In this document: positions 18,486 through 26,189 of the stretch, piece after piece | How positions within the stretch are numbered: position 1 is the stretch's first letter | Layout: each line of letters begins with the position of its first letter | NCBI GenBank assembly: GCA_018266055.1 | Contig: JAFDYT010000006.1 | Coordinates: forward strand, 347,765-411,764 | Source: Bacteroidota bacterium | GTDB taxonomy: Bacteria > Bacteroidota > Bacteroidia > Cytophagales > Cyclobacteriaceae | Direction: 5' to 3' | DNA length: 64,000 nucleotides | Translations under genes and position numbers: made by a program | Notes under the pieces: model-generated | Seen by the model: only the letters and a program-made list of their open reading frames with translations | Databases searched by the model: none | Told to the model about the DNA's origin: nothing

Positions 18486-18535
18486 GGTGACGTAGCTCAT
18501 CCCGATAGCTATCGGTAGAGCAAAGGACTGAAAAT
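18486..18535 (+). pseudogene. Truncated tRNA-Phe copy with palindrome in the D-loop
   Basis: Repeats the first half of the intact tRNA-Phe 60 bp downstream: acceptor strand GGTGACG, TA, D-stem GCTC/GAGC, anticodon-stem strand and CTGAAAA loop. It stops after the anticodon loop. The D-loop AGTTGGTA is replaced by A + TCCCGATAGCTATC + GGTA, which brings in the palindrome found twice in tRNA-like genes near 32 kb. It cannot fold as a complete tRNA. Confidence 0.75.
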
Positions 18536-18545
18536 TGGAAAACTA

Positions 18546-18618
18546 GGTGACGTAGCTCAGTTGGTAGAGCAAAGGACTGAAAATCCTTGTGTCGGGGGTT
18601 CAATTCCCTCCGTCACCA
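18546..18618 (+). tRNA. tRNA-Phe (GAA)
   Basis: Acceptor GGTGACG/CGTCACC, D-stem GCTC/GAGC, anticodon stem AAGGA/TCCTT with loop CTGAAAA (anticodon GAA), T-arm GGGGG-TTCAATT-CCCTC with one G-T wobble, discriminator A. CCA is not encoded. It looks fully functional. Confidence 0.93.
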
Positions 18619-18656
18619 CACAAAATCAAATGCTGACCGAAACGTCAGCATTTTTT
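18603..18656 (+). repeat. Direct repeat, copy 1 (tRNA-Phe 3' end plus terminator)
   Basis: 54 bp from the T-loop of tRNA-Phe through the hairpin TGCTGAC/GTCAGCA and six T. It is repeated at 18987-19040 with one mismatch. The GIY-YIG gene lies exactly between the copies. Confidence 0.92.
18628..18656 (+). terminator. Terminator of tRNA-Phe
   Basis: TGCTGAC/GTCAGCA stem flanked by AAA and TTTTTT, 10 bp after the tRNA. The GIY-YIG start codon follows directly on the T-run. Confidence 0.85.
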
Positions 18657-18947
18657 ATGTCCTATTTTGTCTACATCCTTCAAAGTCAGGTTAATAATTC
18701 CTTTTACAAAGGATCAACCAACGATTTGCAAAGAAGGCTGTTTGAGCATAATGCAGGAAAGGAAAAATCCACAAGACGATATTTGCCGTGGAAACTAGTA
18801 TGGTTTACTTCTAAACCCAATCGCTCAGAAGCTACGATTCTTGAGAGGAAACTAAAAAATCTTTCTGTCGAGAGGACGATTGAATTTATAAATAAGTATC
18901 CGGTTTCAGCCGAAGTTTTTCAGGTTGTGCCGGTGGTTCAACGCTGA
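18657..18947 (+). CDS. GIY-YIG nuclease-family protein
   Basis: 96 residues from the ATG at 18657, which abuts the tRNA terminator; the frame extends upstream through the tRNA but that part is not a gene. YFVYILQSQVNNSFYKGSTNDLQRRLFEHNAG carries the GIY-YIG core (here VYI...YKG) with the conserved Arg, and Glu in SEATILERKLKNLS is the metal-binding residue. It is a stand-alone small UvrC-N-like nuclease. It is flanked by 54-bp direct repeats of the tRNA 3' end, so it was inserted with duplication of that end. Stand-alone GIY-YIG genes beside tRNAs are frequent in Bacteroidetes, and their role is unknown. Confidence 0.9.
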   Translation: MSYFVYILQSQVNNSFYKGSTNDLQRRLFEHNAGKEKSTRRYLPWKLVWFTSKPNRSEATILERKLKNLSVERTIEFINKYPVSAEVFQVVPVVQR

Positions 18948-18986
18948 CGAGGCTATGCCTGTCAGCGTGCTGACCGAAGCGTCAGC

Positions 18987-19040
18987 ATTCCCTCCGTCAC
19001 CACACAAAATCAAATGCTGACCGAAACGTCGGCATTTTTT
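18987..19040 (+). repeat. Direct repeat, copy 2 (tRNA-Phe 3' end plus terminator)
   Basis: 53 of 54 positions equal copy 1 (single A to G change in the hairpin). A further terminator-like hairpin TGCTGAC/GTCAGCA at 18968-18987 lies just before it. The terminator copy may also separate the convergent dnaE gene. Confidence 0.92.
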
Positions 19041-19047
19041 GTTTATC

Positions 19048-22000
19048 TCAGGACGGTTGTCGCGATTCTTCAAACCGCTCTGCCGGCAACTGCTTCTTAT
19101 TGATCAGCGAAAGCTTGGTCATCGCATTTACTTCAATCATCACTACGCCGAAATCCTCCACTACTTTTCCTTTGATTTCGTAAAAGCCGCGCCCCCGAAA
19201 CGGGAACTTCGTCGCCACGTCAGGGAAGTGAACGGTGTCAAACACAATTCCTTCGTGGTCGTAAAAAGTGCCAAAGTACATCGACTCGCCTTTTTTTGTG
19301 CGTGTGTTTTTGGTGGTGACCAGATAGCCCACGATAGAGACCGATTTCTTCAGCTTACTCATCAATGCTGTGGCGGTGGTGTCGCCATAATCGGAGGTGG
19401 CCAGCAGTCGGAATGGATTGCATAGCGAAAACCCCAGCAACTCAATTTCATCAAAGGCATCTTCAATTTCATCGCGGTGAAATGCGGGCAGCGGGTATTC
19501 GTGGGGCTCGGTGTCAAACAGATTAGCTGTAGAGGGAAGGCGCACTTTCACTTCACTGAAATAAAGCATGGCTTCCCACAACAGCCGCTGTTTGTCTTTG
19601 CCGGTAAACCGAAAAGCACCAATGCGAATCAGAATCCGGACTTGCTCCAACCCCAGCGCCACGCGACTAAGAAAATTATTCAGGCTTTTGTAAGGTCCGT
19701 GTTGATTTCGTTCGTGTACAATCTGCTGGGCGATCTTCGACTCCAGGCTTTTGAGGTGCACAAAGCCGATGTAGATTTCGTCGCCGTAAATGGTGGTAAG
19801 ATAATCGCTCAGGTTGATACACGGCGCTTTGATCTGCGCGCCGTTCATCTGCGCTTCGTGAAAATAAAATTCGGTGTGATAAAATCCGCCAAAGTTGTTG
19901 ATCACGCCTACCATAAACTCAAGCGGATAGTGCGCTTTGAGAAATAGGCTCTGATAACTTTCTACCGCATAGCTGGCCGAGTGCCCTTTGGCAAACGAAT
20001 AGCCTGCAAAGCTTTCGATTTCATACCACACGCGGTCAGTCACTTTTTGGCTGTACTCGCGCTCGCGACACCCTTCAAAGAATCGATCTTTTACGCGCTG
20101 AAATTCTTCGCGCGAGCGATACTTGCCCGACATGCCGCGGCGCAGCACATCGGCTTCGGTAAGGCTAAGTCCGGCAAAATAATGAGCCACGCGGATTACG
20201 TCTTCCTGATATACCATCACGCCATACGTGTCGTGCATGATCTCGTCCATCTTCGGATGAATGGACTCGTATTTTTCTCCCCTTCGTGACGCGTGAAACC
20301 GCTCGATGTAGGCTTTCATCATTCCTGAGCTGGCTACACCAGGCCTGATGATGGAGCTGGCCGCTACCAGTGTGAGGTAATCATCGCACTGAAGTTTGCC
20401 CAGCAACATGCGTGTGGCAGGCGACTCGACATAGAAACATCCCATCGCCTTACTCCGCCGCATCAGGTCTTTTATTTTTTCGTCGTTCTTGAATTTTTTA
20501 AACTGGTACACATCTACATCCACACCCTTGTTACGCTTCACGTGTTTTACTGTTTCTTTGATGTGGCCCAGGCCTCGCTGACTGAGGATATCAAATTTGT
20601 AGATACCAAAATCTTCGGCGGCATGCATTTCAAATTGTGATACGGGCAAACTCTTTGGTGGAAACTCGGTAGCGGTATACCTGTAAATCGATTGCTCGGT
20701 GATGAGCACACCGCCGGCGTGAATAGAGATATTGGCGGGCAATTCTTTTCTTACAATGTAATCGGCGTAAGCCAACACTTTTTGTGCGATGTGATCGCGC
20801 GCTATGTTTTCCCCGCGACCTTCTACGAGGGCATCGATCTCTTCTTTGGGCAACCCGAATACTTTAGCCAGCTCGCGGATGATGGATTTGCTTTGAAAGG
20901 TAACATGCGTGCCCAGCAGGCACACGTGCTCGGTACCGTATTTTGAAAAAAGATATTCGTAGATGGCGTCGCGATTATCCCACGAAAAGTCAATATCGAA
21001 GTCGGGAGGCGAAACGCGCTCTTCGTTAAGAAAGCGCTCGAAATACAAGTCAAGTTCAATGGGATCGACGTTGGTGATACCCAAACAATACGCTACGGTG
21101 CTGTTGGCACCACTGCCGCGCCCCACAAAATCGTATCCGTTTTTCTTGGCGAATTGAATGAGGTCGTACGTGATGAGGTAATAGGCGGTGAATTGTTTTT
21201 TGGCGATGATGGCAAGTTCTTTTTCGATCCGGTCGTTCCAGATCGTACGATCGGGATCGTCGGCCAGATAAATGCGTTCGTATCCTTCAAGTGCCTTGGC
21301 CCGGATGAATGAAGCGTCTTCTTCGGCAGTTTTAAAAAACGTTTTTTTGTTTTTGTCCACACCGAGTTCGCACGAGATCGTGCACTGGTTTAACAACGTT
21401 TGGGCGTTGACGAAGAGTTCTGGAAAATCGGTAAACCTCTGCTGTAGTTGTGCTTCGGTCAGCATGAACTCATCAGGCTGCGCTTCCTGATGCACGGGAA
21501 GTTTGCTGAGAAGCGTATTGTTGGCAATGCTTCGCAGCAACCGGTGCGCGTTGAAATCGCGGTGTGCGGTTTTTTCTCTTCCGCTCTGGCGGTCTGTTGT
21601 TTTTTGTGGAGGAAGAAGCGTGACCGGATGCAGCGCCACAAATTTGTGTGCGAATTCTTTTGCAGAATGATCCAGCGAAAAAACGTGGAGGTCCTGGCTC
21701 CGCACACCGATAAACTCGCGTTCGCGAAGCATCTCGGGCTCTGTTTTTTTATAGGGATAAATAAAAAATACATGTTCCAGTTGCGGCGCCCGCGGAGGGA
21801 GCATTTTCTGATCACGGTTGTGAAAGGAAAGGAAGCGATTGAGTTTTTCAAAGCCGTCATTGTTTTCGGCAAGGGCAATGTAGAGCAGTTCGTTTTCTTC
21901 AGTTCTAAACTCAATGCCCACGGCAATGTCCAGCGCGTATGGAATTTTTCCGTAACGGGTAAGCCCATCGGCCATCGGTTTGTTTTCGTTGCAGAGGCGG

Positions 22001-22164
22001 AGCAGTTCAAGATACGACGCCACGTTGTTGATTTCGGTGAGCGCCAGTTTGTGAATGCCACAACGCCGGGCTTCTTCAAAAAGAGTTTTGATCGGCATCG
22101 TGCCGTATTTGAAGCTGAAGCCCGTGTGACAGTTCAGGAGCATGAATTCAGGGCGATTTAACAA
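19048..22164 (-). CDS. dnaE: DNA polymerase III alpha-like subunit (DnaE2-type)
   Basis: 1038 residues. An N-terminal PHP domain (LLNCHTGFSFKYGTMPIKTLFEEA) lacks several metal-binding residues of active PHP domains. The C-family polymerase core contains the catalytic Asp pair in PPDFDIDFSWDNRDAIYEYL, GRGSGANSTVAYCLGIT and SIHAGGVLIT. A C-terminal OB fold (SIVGYLVTTKNTRTKKGESMYF) is present. It is shorter than the replicative DnaE (about 1150-1250) and sits in an operon with dinB, so it is probably the accessory, damage-tolerance polymerase rather than the main replicase. It overlaps the 2H gene by 7 bp. Confidence 0.88.
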   Translation of the reverse strand: MLNRPEFMLLNCHTGFSFKYGTMPIKTLFEEARRCGIHKLALTEINNVASYLELLRLCNENKPMADGLTRYGKIPYALDIAVGIEFRTEENELLYIALAENNDGFEKLNRFLSFHNRDQKMLPPRAPQLEHVFFIYPYKKTEPEMLREREFIGVRSQDLHVFSLDHSAKEFAHKFVALHPVTLLPPQKTTDRQSGREKTAHRDFNAHRLLRSIANNTLLSKLPVHQEAQPDEFMLTEAQLQQRFTDFPELFVNAQTLLNQCTISCELGVDKNKKTFFKTAEEDASFIRAKALEGYERIYLADDPDRTIWNDRIEKELAIIAKKQFTAYYLITYDLIQFAKKNGYDFVGRGSGANSTVAYCLGITNVDPIELDLYFERFLNEERVSPPDFDIDFSWDNRDAIYEYLFSKYGTEHVCLLGTHVTFQSKSIIRELAKVFGLPKEEIDALVEGRGENIARDHIAQKVLAYADYIVRKELPANISIHAGGVLITEQSIYRYTATEFPPKSLPVSQFEMHAAEDFGIYKFDILSQRGLGHIKETVKHVKRNKGVDVDVYQFKKFKNDEKIKDLMRRSKAMGCFYVESPATRMLLGKLQCDDYLTLVAASSIIRPGVASSGMMKAYIERFHASRRGEKYESIHPKMDEIMHDTYGVMVYQEDVIRVAHYFAGLSLTEADVLRRGMSGKYRSREEFQRVKDRFFEGCREREYSQKVTDRVWYEIESFAGYSFAKGHSASYAVESYQSLFLKAHYPLEFMVGVINNFGGFYHTEFYFHEAQMNGAQIKAPCINLSDYLTTIYGDEIYIGFVHLKSLESKIAQQIVHERNQHGPYKSLNNFLSRVALGLEQVRILIRIGAFRFTGKDKQRLLWEAMLYFSEVKVRLPSTANLFDTEPHEYPLPAFHRDEIEDAFDEIELLGFSLCNPFRLLATSDYGDTTATALMSKLKKSVSIVGYLVTTKNTRTKKGESMYFGTFYDHEGIVFDTVHFPDVATKFPFRGRGFYEIKGKVVEDFGVVMIEVNAMTKLSLINKKQLPAERFEESRQPS

Positions 22165-22676
22165 CGCTGTTGTTGAGGTGATAAAGGAAGATCAGAATGC
22201 AATTGCCATTGACTTTCCATTCGTTTTAACACCGTGATGCAATGGCATGTGAATGAGTTTGCGTACGATAAATTTTTGAGTCTTTTCCAGGCGAGATCGA
22301 AATCTTTTGGATCAAGATTTCGGGCGATGGTGATGTGAGGCTCAATGGAATCCCCGGTTAACTTTTCATGAAGCTCATAAATTTCCATCTTGTTTACAGG
22401 CTCCAGGGAAATGGTGCCGTTATTTTTAAAAAAACTAAAGTTTTTAAAATGAATGTTGAACGGCTTTGTAGTAGAGATCCGTTCGCTGAAATCATACAGT
22501 AAGCTTTCGTTGTGGTGATCCTTGTATTGCAAAAGGGAGAGATGCGCGGAGGAATGAGCGCTGTCGTAATAATGACCGATACAATCCCACACTTGTCGTT
22601 TGAAAGAGTAAACATCCCTGATAATATCCTGAGGAGGAGAGATCAGCAGAAAAAATAAGTTGGATAATGAATTCAT
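22158..22676 (-). CDS. 2H-family phosphoesterase (2'-5' RNA ligase-like)
   Basis: 172 residues with two H-x-T/S motifs, AHLSLLQYKD (about residue 45) and PHITIARNL (about residue 117), the paired active-site histidines of 2H phosphoesterases (LigT/ThpR/CPDase). These enzymes act on 2',3'-cyclic phosphates or 2'-5' bonds in RNA and nucleotides. It lies 2 bp after dinB and overlaps dnaE by 7 bp, inside a damage-tolerance operon, which is an unexpected place for an RNA-type phosphoesterase. An RNA-repair island lies 3 kb away. Confidence 0.8.
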   Translation of the reverse strand: MNSLSNLFFLLISPPQDIIRDVYSFKRQVWDCIGHYYDSAHSSAHLSLLQYKDHHNESLLYDFSERISTTKPFNIHFKNFSFFKNNGTISLEPVNKMEIYELHEKLTGDSIEPHITIARNLDPKDFDLAWKRLKNLSYANSFTCHCITVLKRMESQWQLHSDLPLSPQQQRC

Positions 22677-22678
22677 AT

Positions 22679-23896
22679 CTATCGGATTTTATCCAGTAAG
22701 TCTTTTGAAATCTTTCCACTGAAGGCATTCATCTCCATCCGCACACGGCTGCTCACGCCCATGGTGGTGGCGCGCACCAGCTTTTCTACACCGTGTTTGT
22801 GTTTGATGAAGTCCATCGCCTCGTACAGGTTGATGTCTTCTTCGGTGTCGTCAAACAAACTGATTTGCTGGTTGCCGTGCACCAGGTTGCTGAGGCGTAC
22901 GCCCACCAGGCGAATCAACATGCGGCGGTTGTACAGTTTGTTGAACAACTCCAGCACCGTGCGCAGCAGCACGTGATCCGACGAAGTGTAAGGAATGTGA
23001 ATTTGTTTTGTTTCGGTATCGAAGTTGGAGTAGCGGATTTTTACCGTCACACACGAAGTAAGCTTTTTCTGGTCGCGCAGTTGAAAGGCAACCTTTTCTA
23101 CCATCGCGATCAGAATCGACTTCAGTCGTTTCACATCAATCGTGTCGGCATCAAAAGTTGATTCAGTAGAAATGGATTTTTGTTCGCTGTAAGGAACGAT
23201 TGGCGTGTGGTCGATGCCGTTGGCTTTGTTCCACAGAGCAATACCGTTTTTGCCGAAAGCGCTGACGAGAAATTTCAGCGGCATTTCGCGCAGGGTGGCG
23301 ATGGTGCGCACACCCATGTCGTGGAGGAAGGAAGCGGTTTGCGTGCCGATGCCGGGAATTTTTTCTACCGCCAGCGGCGACAAAAAATCTTTTTCGGTGC
23401 CGGCCGATATTAGTTTTTCGGCGTTGGGTTTGAATTCGCCCGTGGCAATTTTCGATACGGTTTTATTCACCGACATCGCCATGGAGATTGGCAGTCCGCT
23501 TTCTTTGATAATTTTTTTGCGCAGCTCAACCGCCCACTTGAAGGCACCAAAAAATTTGTCCATGCCGCTGGCATCTACATAAAATTCATCGATGGAAGAT
23601 TTCTCAAACGAAGGGGCCGTGCTGGCGATGATTTCGGTAACGAGATGAGAGTTTTTGCTGTACGCTTCCATGTCGCCGGAGATCACTTTGGCGTCGGGAC
23701 AAAGTTGCAACGCCAGGTACATGGGCATGGCCGAGTGTACGCCAAACCGGCGCGCTTCGTAACTGCACGCCGCTACTACCCCACGCCGGCTCTGGCCACC
23801 CACAATGAGCGGCCGCCCTTTGAGCTCGGGGTTTTGCTTGCACTCTACTGCTACAAAAAAGGCGTCTAAATCCAGATGAAGAACAGAAAGATCCAC
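22679..23896 (-). CDS. dinB: Y-family DNA polymerase IV
   Basis: 405 residues. Catalytic metal ligands are in HLDLDAFFVAVE (Asp8/Asp10 region) and KSSIDEFYVDASG. The steric-gate region FFVAVE and the helix-hairpin-helix AVEKIPGIGTQTASFLHDMGV are intact. A little-finger domain follows. A stretch near residues 360-370 (QQISLFDDTEE) resembles a beta-clamp-binding peptide. It heads the operon dinB / 2H / dnaE, comparable in logic to imuB-dnaE2 mutagenesis cassettes. A 35-bp inverted repeat lies 12 bp upstream of the start and is the likely regulatory site. Confidence 0.92.
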   Translation of the reverse strand: MDLSVLHLDLDAFFVAVECKQNPELKGRPLIVGGQSRRGVVAACSYEARRFGVHSAMPMYLALQLCPDAKVISGDMEAYSKNSHLVTEIIASTAPSFEKSSIDEFYVDASGMDKFFGAFKWAVELRKKIIKESGLPISMAMSVNKTVSKIATGEFKPNAEKLISAGTEKDFLSPLAVEKIPGIGTQTASFLHDMGVRTIATLREMPLKFLVSAFGKNGIALWNKANGIDHTPIVPYSEQKSISTESTFDADTIDVKRLKSILIAMVEKVAFQLRDQKKLTSCVTVKIRYSNFDTETKQIHIPYTSSDHVLLRTVLELFNKLYNRRMLIRLVGVRLSNLVHGNQQISLFDDTEEDINLYEAMDFIKHKHGVEKLVRATTMGVSSRVRMEMNAFSGKISKDLLDKIR

Positions 23897-23907
23897 ACCC
23901 CAAAATA

Positions 23908-23942
23908 ACTAATTTATTTAGATAAATACTAAATATATTAGT
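23908..23942. promoter_or_regulatory. 35-bp inverted repeat upstream of dinB
   Basis: Two 14-bp arms, ACTAATTTATTTAG and CTAAATATATTAGT, match at 13 of 14 positions around a 7-bp AT spacer. It lies 12 bp before the dinB start, between dinB and the upstream gene's stop. Probably a repressor operator for the translesion operon; no LexA-like gene is in the window. Confidence 0.7.
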
Positions 23943-23962
23943 TTTTCCGACTCTCTTTTATA

Positions 23963-25690
23963 TTAATCGAGCGGGCCGGCTTCCGCCCATACTAATCCAT
24001 TGGGCAGGGCAGAGGCATTAAATTCAAGGTGAAGCACCCTCCGGTGTTTCTGGCTGGTGGCTTTTGACGACGCGTGTAGCAGCAAGGGCCGCATCAGGTG
24101 AATGCCGCCTGCATCCACCGCGCAAGTCTGGGGAATACTGTTTTGCACGATGAGTTGAATTTCCGAATCATTCAATTTTTTGTTTTGGGATCCGGGAATC
24201 ACTTTCAGTGCGCCGTTCGATTCATCGGCATCGTCAAGGTGAATTCGAATGGTAAGCGTATTTTTCAAAACCTCGTCGGGCGGGTTTACGCCGTAGAAAT
24301 TTTCTTTTTTTGTCCACCCTGTGTAGCCGGGAGTTTCAATTTTGGCGGTCACGCTAATGGTTGTGTCCTGATGCCAGGTCACGTACCAATTGCTCTCCGG
24401 GGTTTTATCAAAGTAGATAGCCTTGGTGAGGTGAAGCTCTGGATTGATCCGTTTCAGAATGCGGACTAAATTATCGCTGAAGATGAGGTTTTTCAACTCT
24501 GGAATTTCTGAAAGCACCGACCGGATGGCGTGAAGTTCTTTTTGGGGATACGAACTGTAGTACCCATGAATCAGATTTTTCATCTGATTGACTTCCTTTC
24601 GGGAATAAACGTGTCGCAAAATATCAAAACCACGGTGCTCCAGTTTTTTCAACACCCGCGGAAAGGCGCTGTTGCTGAATTCGTATTGATACAGATCGAG
24701 TGCGTGTTCAAATTTTTCTTTTATGCGGCGCTTCAGCCGATCGGGCGAAATAATTTTTATGCGATCACCAAATCCTAACAGCTCGCGTTCCAATTCAAAA
24801 TTCAACTGCACGCGAATGGAGAAAGTGGTACCGTTCGGCTGGGCGTCCAGTATTCTCTGACTGTGGTGCAGCGGTTTGGTAGCGATGTAGGGCGCCGTTT
24901 CACGATCAGCAAACAATACCACTTCTTCAGGCTGCGTGTTTGGCTCAACGGTTACGCCGACCACGTGTTGGAAATATTCAGCTACCTGAAATTTTTTTTG
25001 CTCTATATATTTTACGTCCGAGGGCTTGATGTCAATGATCCGGTCTAGGGCCAGCGTCATCACCGGAGCGTTTTTATTTTTAATACCCAGCACAAACCAT
25101 CGGTTGCGGTATTCTTTCAGATAATACGGGTGAAGCACAAAACTATTGGCGCTTCGCGCTTTAAAAGATTGATAATTTAATTCGACCGCTTCTTTTTTGA
25201 TAATCGATTGGTACAGAGTTTCGATGTGCTCAAGGCCTTTCAGGTTTTCATTCTTTTCAAAATCGATGACTGGCTCCTGCTTGGTTTTTTCGCTGTGGAT
25301 TTTGTTTTCCAGCCGCTGCACCATACCGCTCAGTTCCTGAAAATGACTGAAGCCTTTGAACTGCCTGAGTATCTCCACCACCTCGGTGAGTTTTCCCAAA
25401 TCTTGATCAGTGAGCGGAATGTTAGTAATAGAGTAGTCGGGATCTTCGTAGGTGTAATACTTTTTTTCGAGAACAAGAATCGGCGCATTGTACCCGAGCT
25501 TGTCGCTGCGCATCATTTGTAAATCCATCTGCACGGTTCGGCGGCTTACGCCTTTGTCTATGCCTTCGTATTCGTAAAGGGCGTCAGAGCAAGCTTCAAT
25601 TAAATCTTCGAGCGTCCATCGGCGCTGCCGGTTTCGGAGGCAATTATCAAGTGTGCGGTAGCGGATCAGCGCATTTCGATTGACGGGCAT
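23963..25690 (-). CDS. WYL regulator fused to phytanoyl-CoA dioxygenase-like domain
   Basis: 575 residues from the ATG at 25690 (MPVNRNALIRYRTLDNCLRN), the usual start of Bacteroidetes WYL regulators; an in-frame ATG at 25729 would add 13 residues. Residues 1-65 form a winged HTH, about 140-205 the WYL domain (HPYYLKEYRNRWFVLGI), and to about 330 the WYL C-terminal extension. From about 345 it continues as a PhyH-type Fe(II)/2-oxoglutarate dioxygenase: the HxD pair in YVTWHQDTTI, a distal His in LLLHASSKA, and Arg in HRRVLHLEF. No frameshift is seen. WYL domains sense ligands (nucleotides, ssDNA or RNA) and control defence and RNA-repair loci. The dioxygenase may modify or sense a damaged molecule. 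It lies next to the operator repeat at 25721. Confidence 0.85.
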   Translation of the reverse strand: MPVNRNALIRYRTLDNCLRNRQRRWTLEDLIEACSDALYEYEGIDKGVSRRTVQMDLQMMRSDKLGYNAPILVLEKKYYTYEDPDYSITNIPLTDQDLGKLTEVVEILRQFKGFSHFQELSGMVQRLENKIHSEKTKQEPVIDFEKNENLKGLEHIETLYQSIIKKEAVELNYQSFKARSANSFVLHPYYLKEYRNRWFVLGIKNKNAPVMTLALDRIIDIKPSDVKYIEQKKFQVAEYFQHVVGVTVEPNTQPEEVVLFADRETAPYIATKPLHHSQRILDAQPNGTTFSIRVQLNFELERELLGFGDRIKIISPDRLKRRIKEKFEHALDLYQYEFSNSAFPRVLKKLEHRGFDILRHVYSRKEVNQMKNLIHGYYSSYPQKELHAIRSVLSEIPELKNLIFSDNLVRILKRINPELHLTKAIYFDKTPESNWYVTWHQDTTISVTAKIETPGYTGWTKKENFYGVNPPDEVLKNTLTIRIHLDDADESNGALKVIPGSQNKKLNDSEIQLIVQNSIPQTCAVDAGGIHLMRPLLLHASSKATSQKHRRVLHLEFNASALPNGLVWAEAGPLD

Positions 25691-25720
25691 GCAAAAAATA
25701 TTTTTGAAAAATTCGTCAAA

Positions 25721-25751
25721 TTTTTTCACTACGCAAAAAGACTGCGCAGTA
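25721..25751. promoter_or_regulatory. Operator repeat, copy A (WYL side)
   Basis: TTTTTTCACTACGCAAAAAG then ACTGCGCAGTA. The half-sites ACTACGC and ACTGCGC are direct repeats 13 bp apart. The same 31 bp recurs at 32368-32398 with two differences. It stands between the WYL gene and the tRNA-like array, which are divergent, so it can control both, and it is probably the site bound by the WYL protein. Confidence 0.75.
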
Positions 25752-25792
25752 GCCCTTCACTTTTGTATCGTCATGAATGCAATGACGCGGTG

Positions 25793-25823
25793 AGGTGGTC
25801 AGTGAACTGGAGTTTGACCACCT
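25793..25823 (+). repeat. Hairpin in leader of the + strand array
   Basis: Perfect 9-bp stem AGGTGGTCA/TGACCACCT with a 13-nt loop, just before the first tRNA-like gene. The following CCTCTG can also pair with CAGAGG in the tRNA D-region, so alternative folds are possible. Confidence 0.5.
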
Positions 25824-25839
25824 CTGCCGGGTTGGATAG

Positions 25840-25927
25840 GGGGAAGCGCCAGAGGCTGGAGAGCTGGACCTGACTGTAAATCAGGTGCATTATTGCTGAA
25901 CAGGTTCGAATCCTGTCTGCCCCACCA
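25840..25927 (+). tRNA. tRNA-Tyr-like (GTA), degenerate D-arm, CCA encoded
   Basis: Acceptor GGGGAAG/CTGCCCC (one mismatch), anticodon stem CCTGA/TCAGG with loop CTGTAAA (GTA, Tyr), a 14-nt variable region as in bacterial class II tRNA-Tyr, T-arm ACAGG-TTCGAAT-CCTGT, discriminator A and an encoded CCA. The D-arm region (25847-25868) has no normal stem-loop. The window's tRNA-Phe lacks encoded CCA, so this gene differs from the host type. It may be a non-translating tRNA mimic. Confidence 0.6.
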
Positions 25928-26112
25928 GGGTTCTTTGAAAAATATTTTCTCATGCCGATGAAGTTCGGCGTCGGGATAAAAATCTTCTTCTCGCCTATGG
26001 CGGGATTGAAGCGCGGAAAAAACAAAAGGTGAAAGACCAGATGAGGGTTTCAAATCGCCCCATAGTGTTGTGGTGCCTTGCACTGCAATATGCTGCTTTG
26101 CCTGGAGTTGTT
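25928..26112 (+). other. Non-coding stretch with tRNA-like fragments
   Basis: No credible ORF. Short hairpins occur (GCCGA/TCGGC near 25955, CGCC/GGCG near 25993). CTATGG near 25995 can pair with CCATAG near 26060 around a T-arm-like GGGTTTCAAATCGCCC, which suggests an eroded tRNA. Nothing firmer can be said. Confidence 0.3.
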
Positions 26113-26114
26113 TT

Positions 26115-26187
26115 CCATCTTGTGTGTCGAAGGTTCAACTCCTTCTCCCGTTAATTCGGGATAGCTCAGATTGGTAGAGCAACAAGG
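26115..26187 (+). ncRNA. Permuted tRNA-like unit 1
   Basis: Parts appear in the order 3' half then 5' half. Anticodon-stem 3' strand CTTGT (26119) and T-arm GAAGG-TTCAACT-CCTTC (26129) come first, followed by acceptor 3' strand TCCCG (26146). After a short loop come acceptor 5' strand CGGGA (26157), TA, D-arm GCTC-AGATTGGTA-GAGC and anticodon-stem 5' strand ACAAG (26182). ACAAG pairs perfectly with CTTGT, and CGGGA with TCCCG. A normal 5'-to-3' tRNA cannot be drawn. Closing the ends would give a tRNA-like cloverleaf. Eroded tandem tRNAs are the alternative. Confidence 0.5.
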
Positions 26188-26189
26188 CT

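Noticed and set aside
25771-26083. Minus-strand open frames with GRQDSN-type peptides
   Set aside because: They are antisense translations of the tRNA-Tyr-like gene and neighbouring non-coding RNA, a common false protein call.
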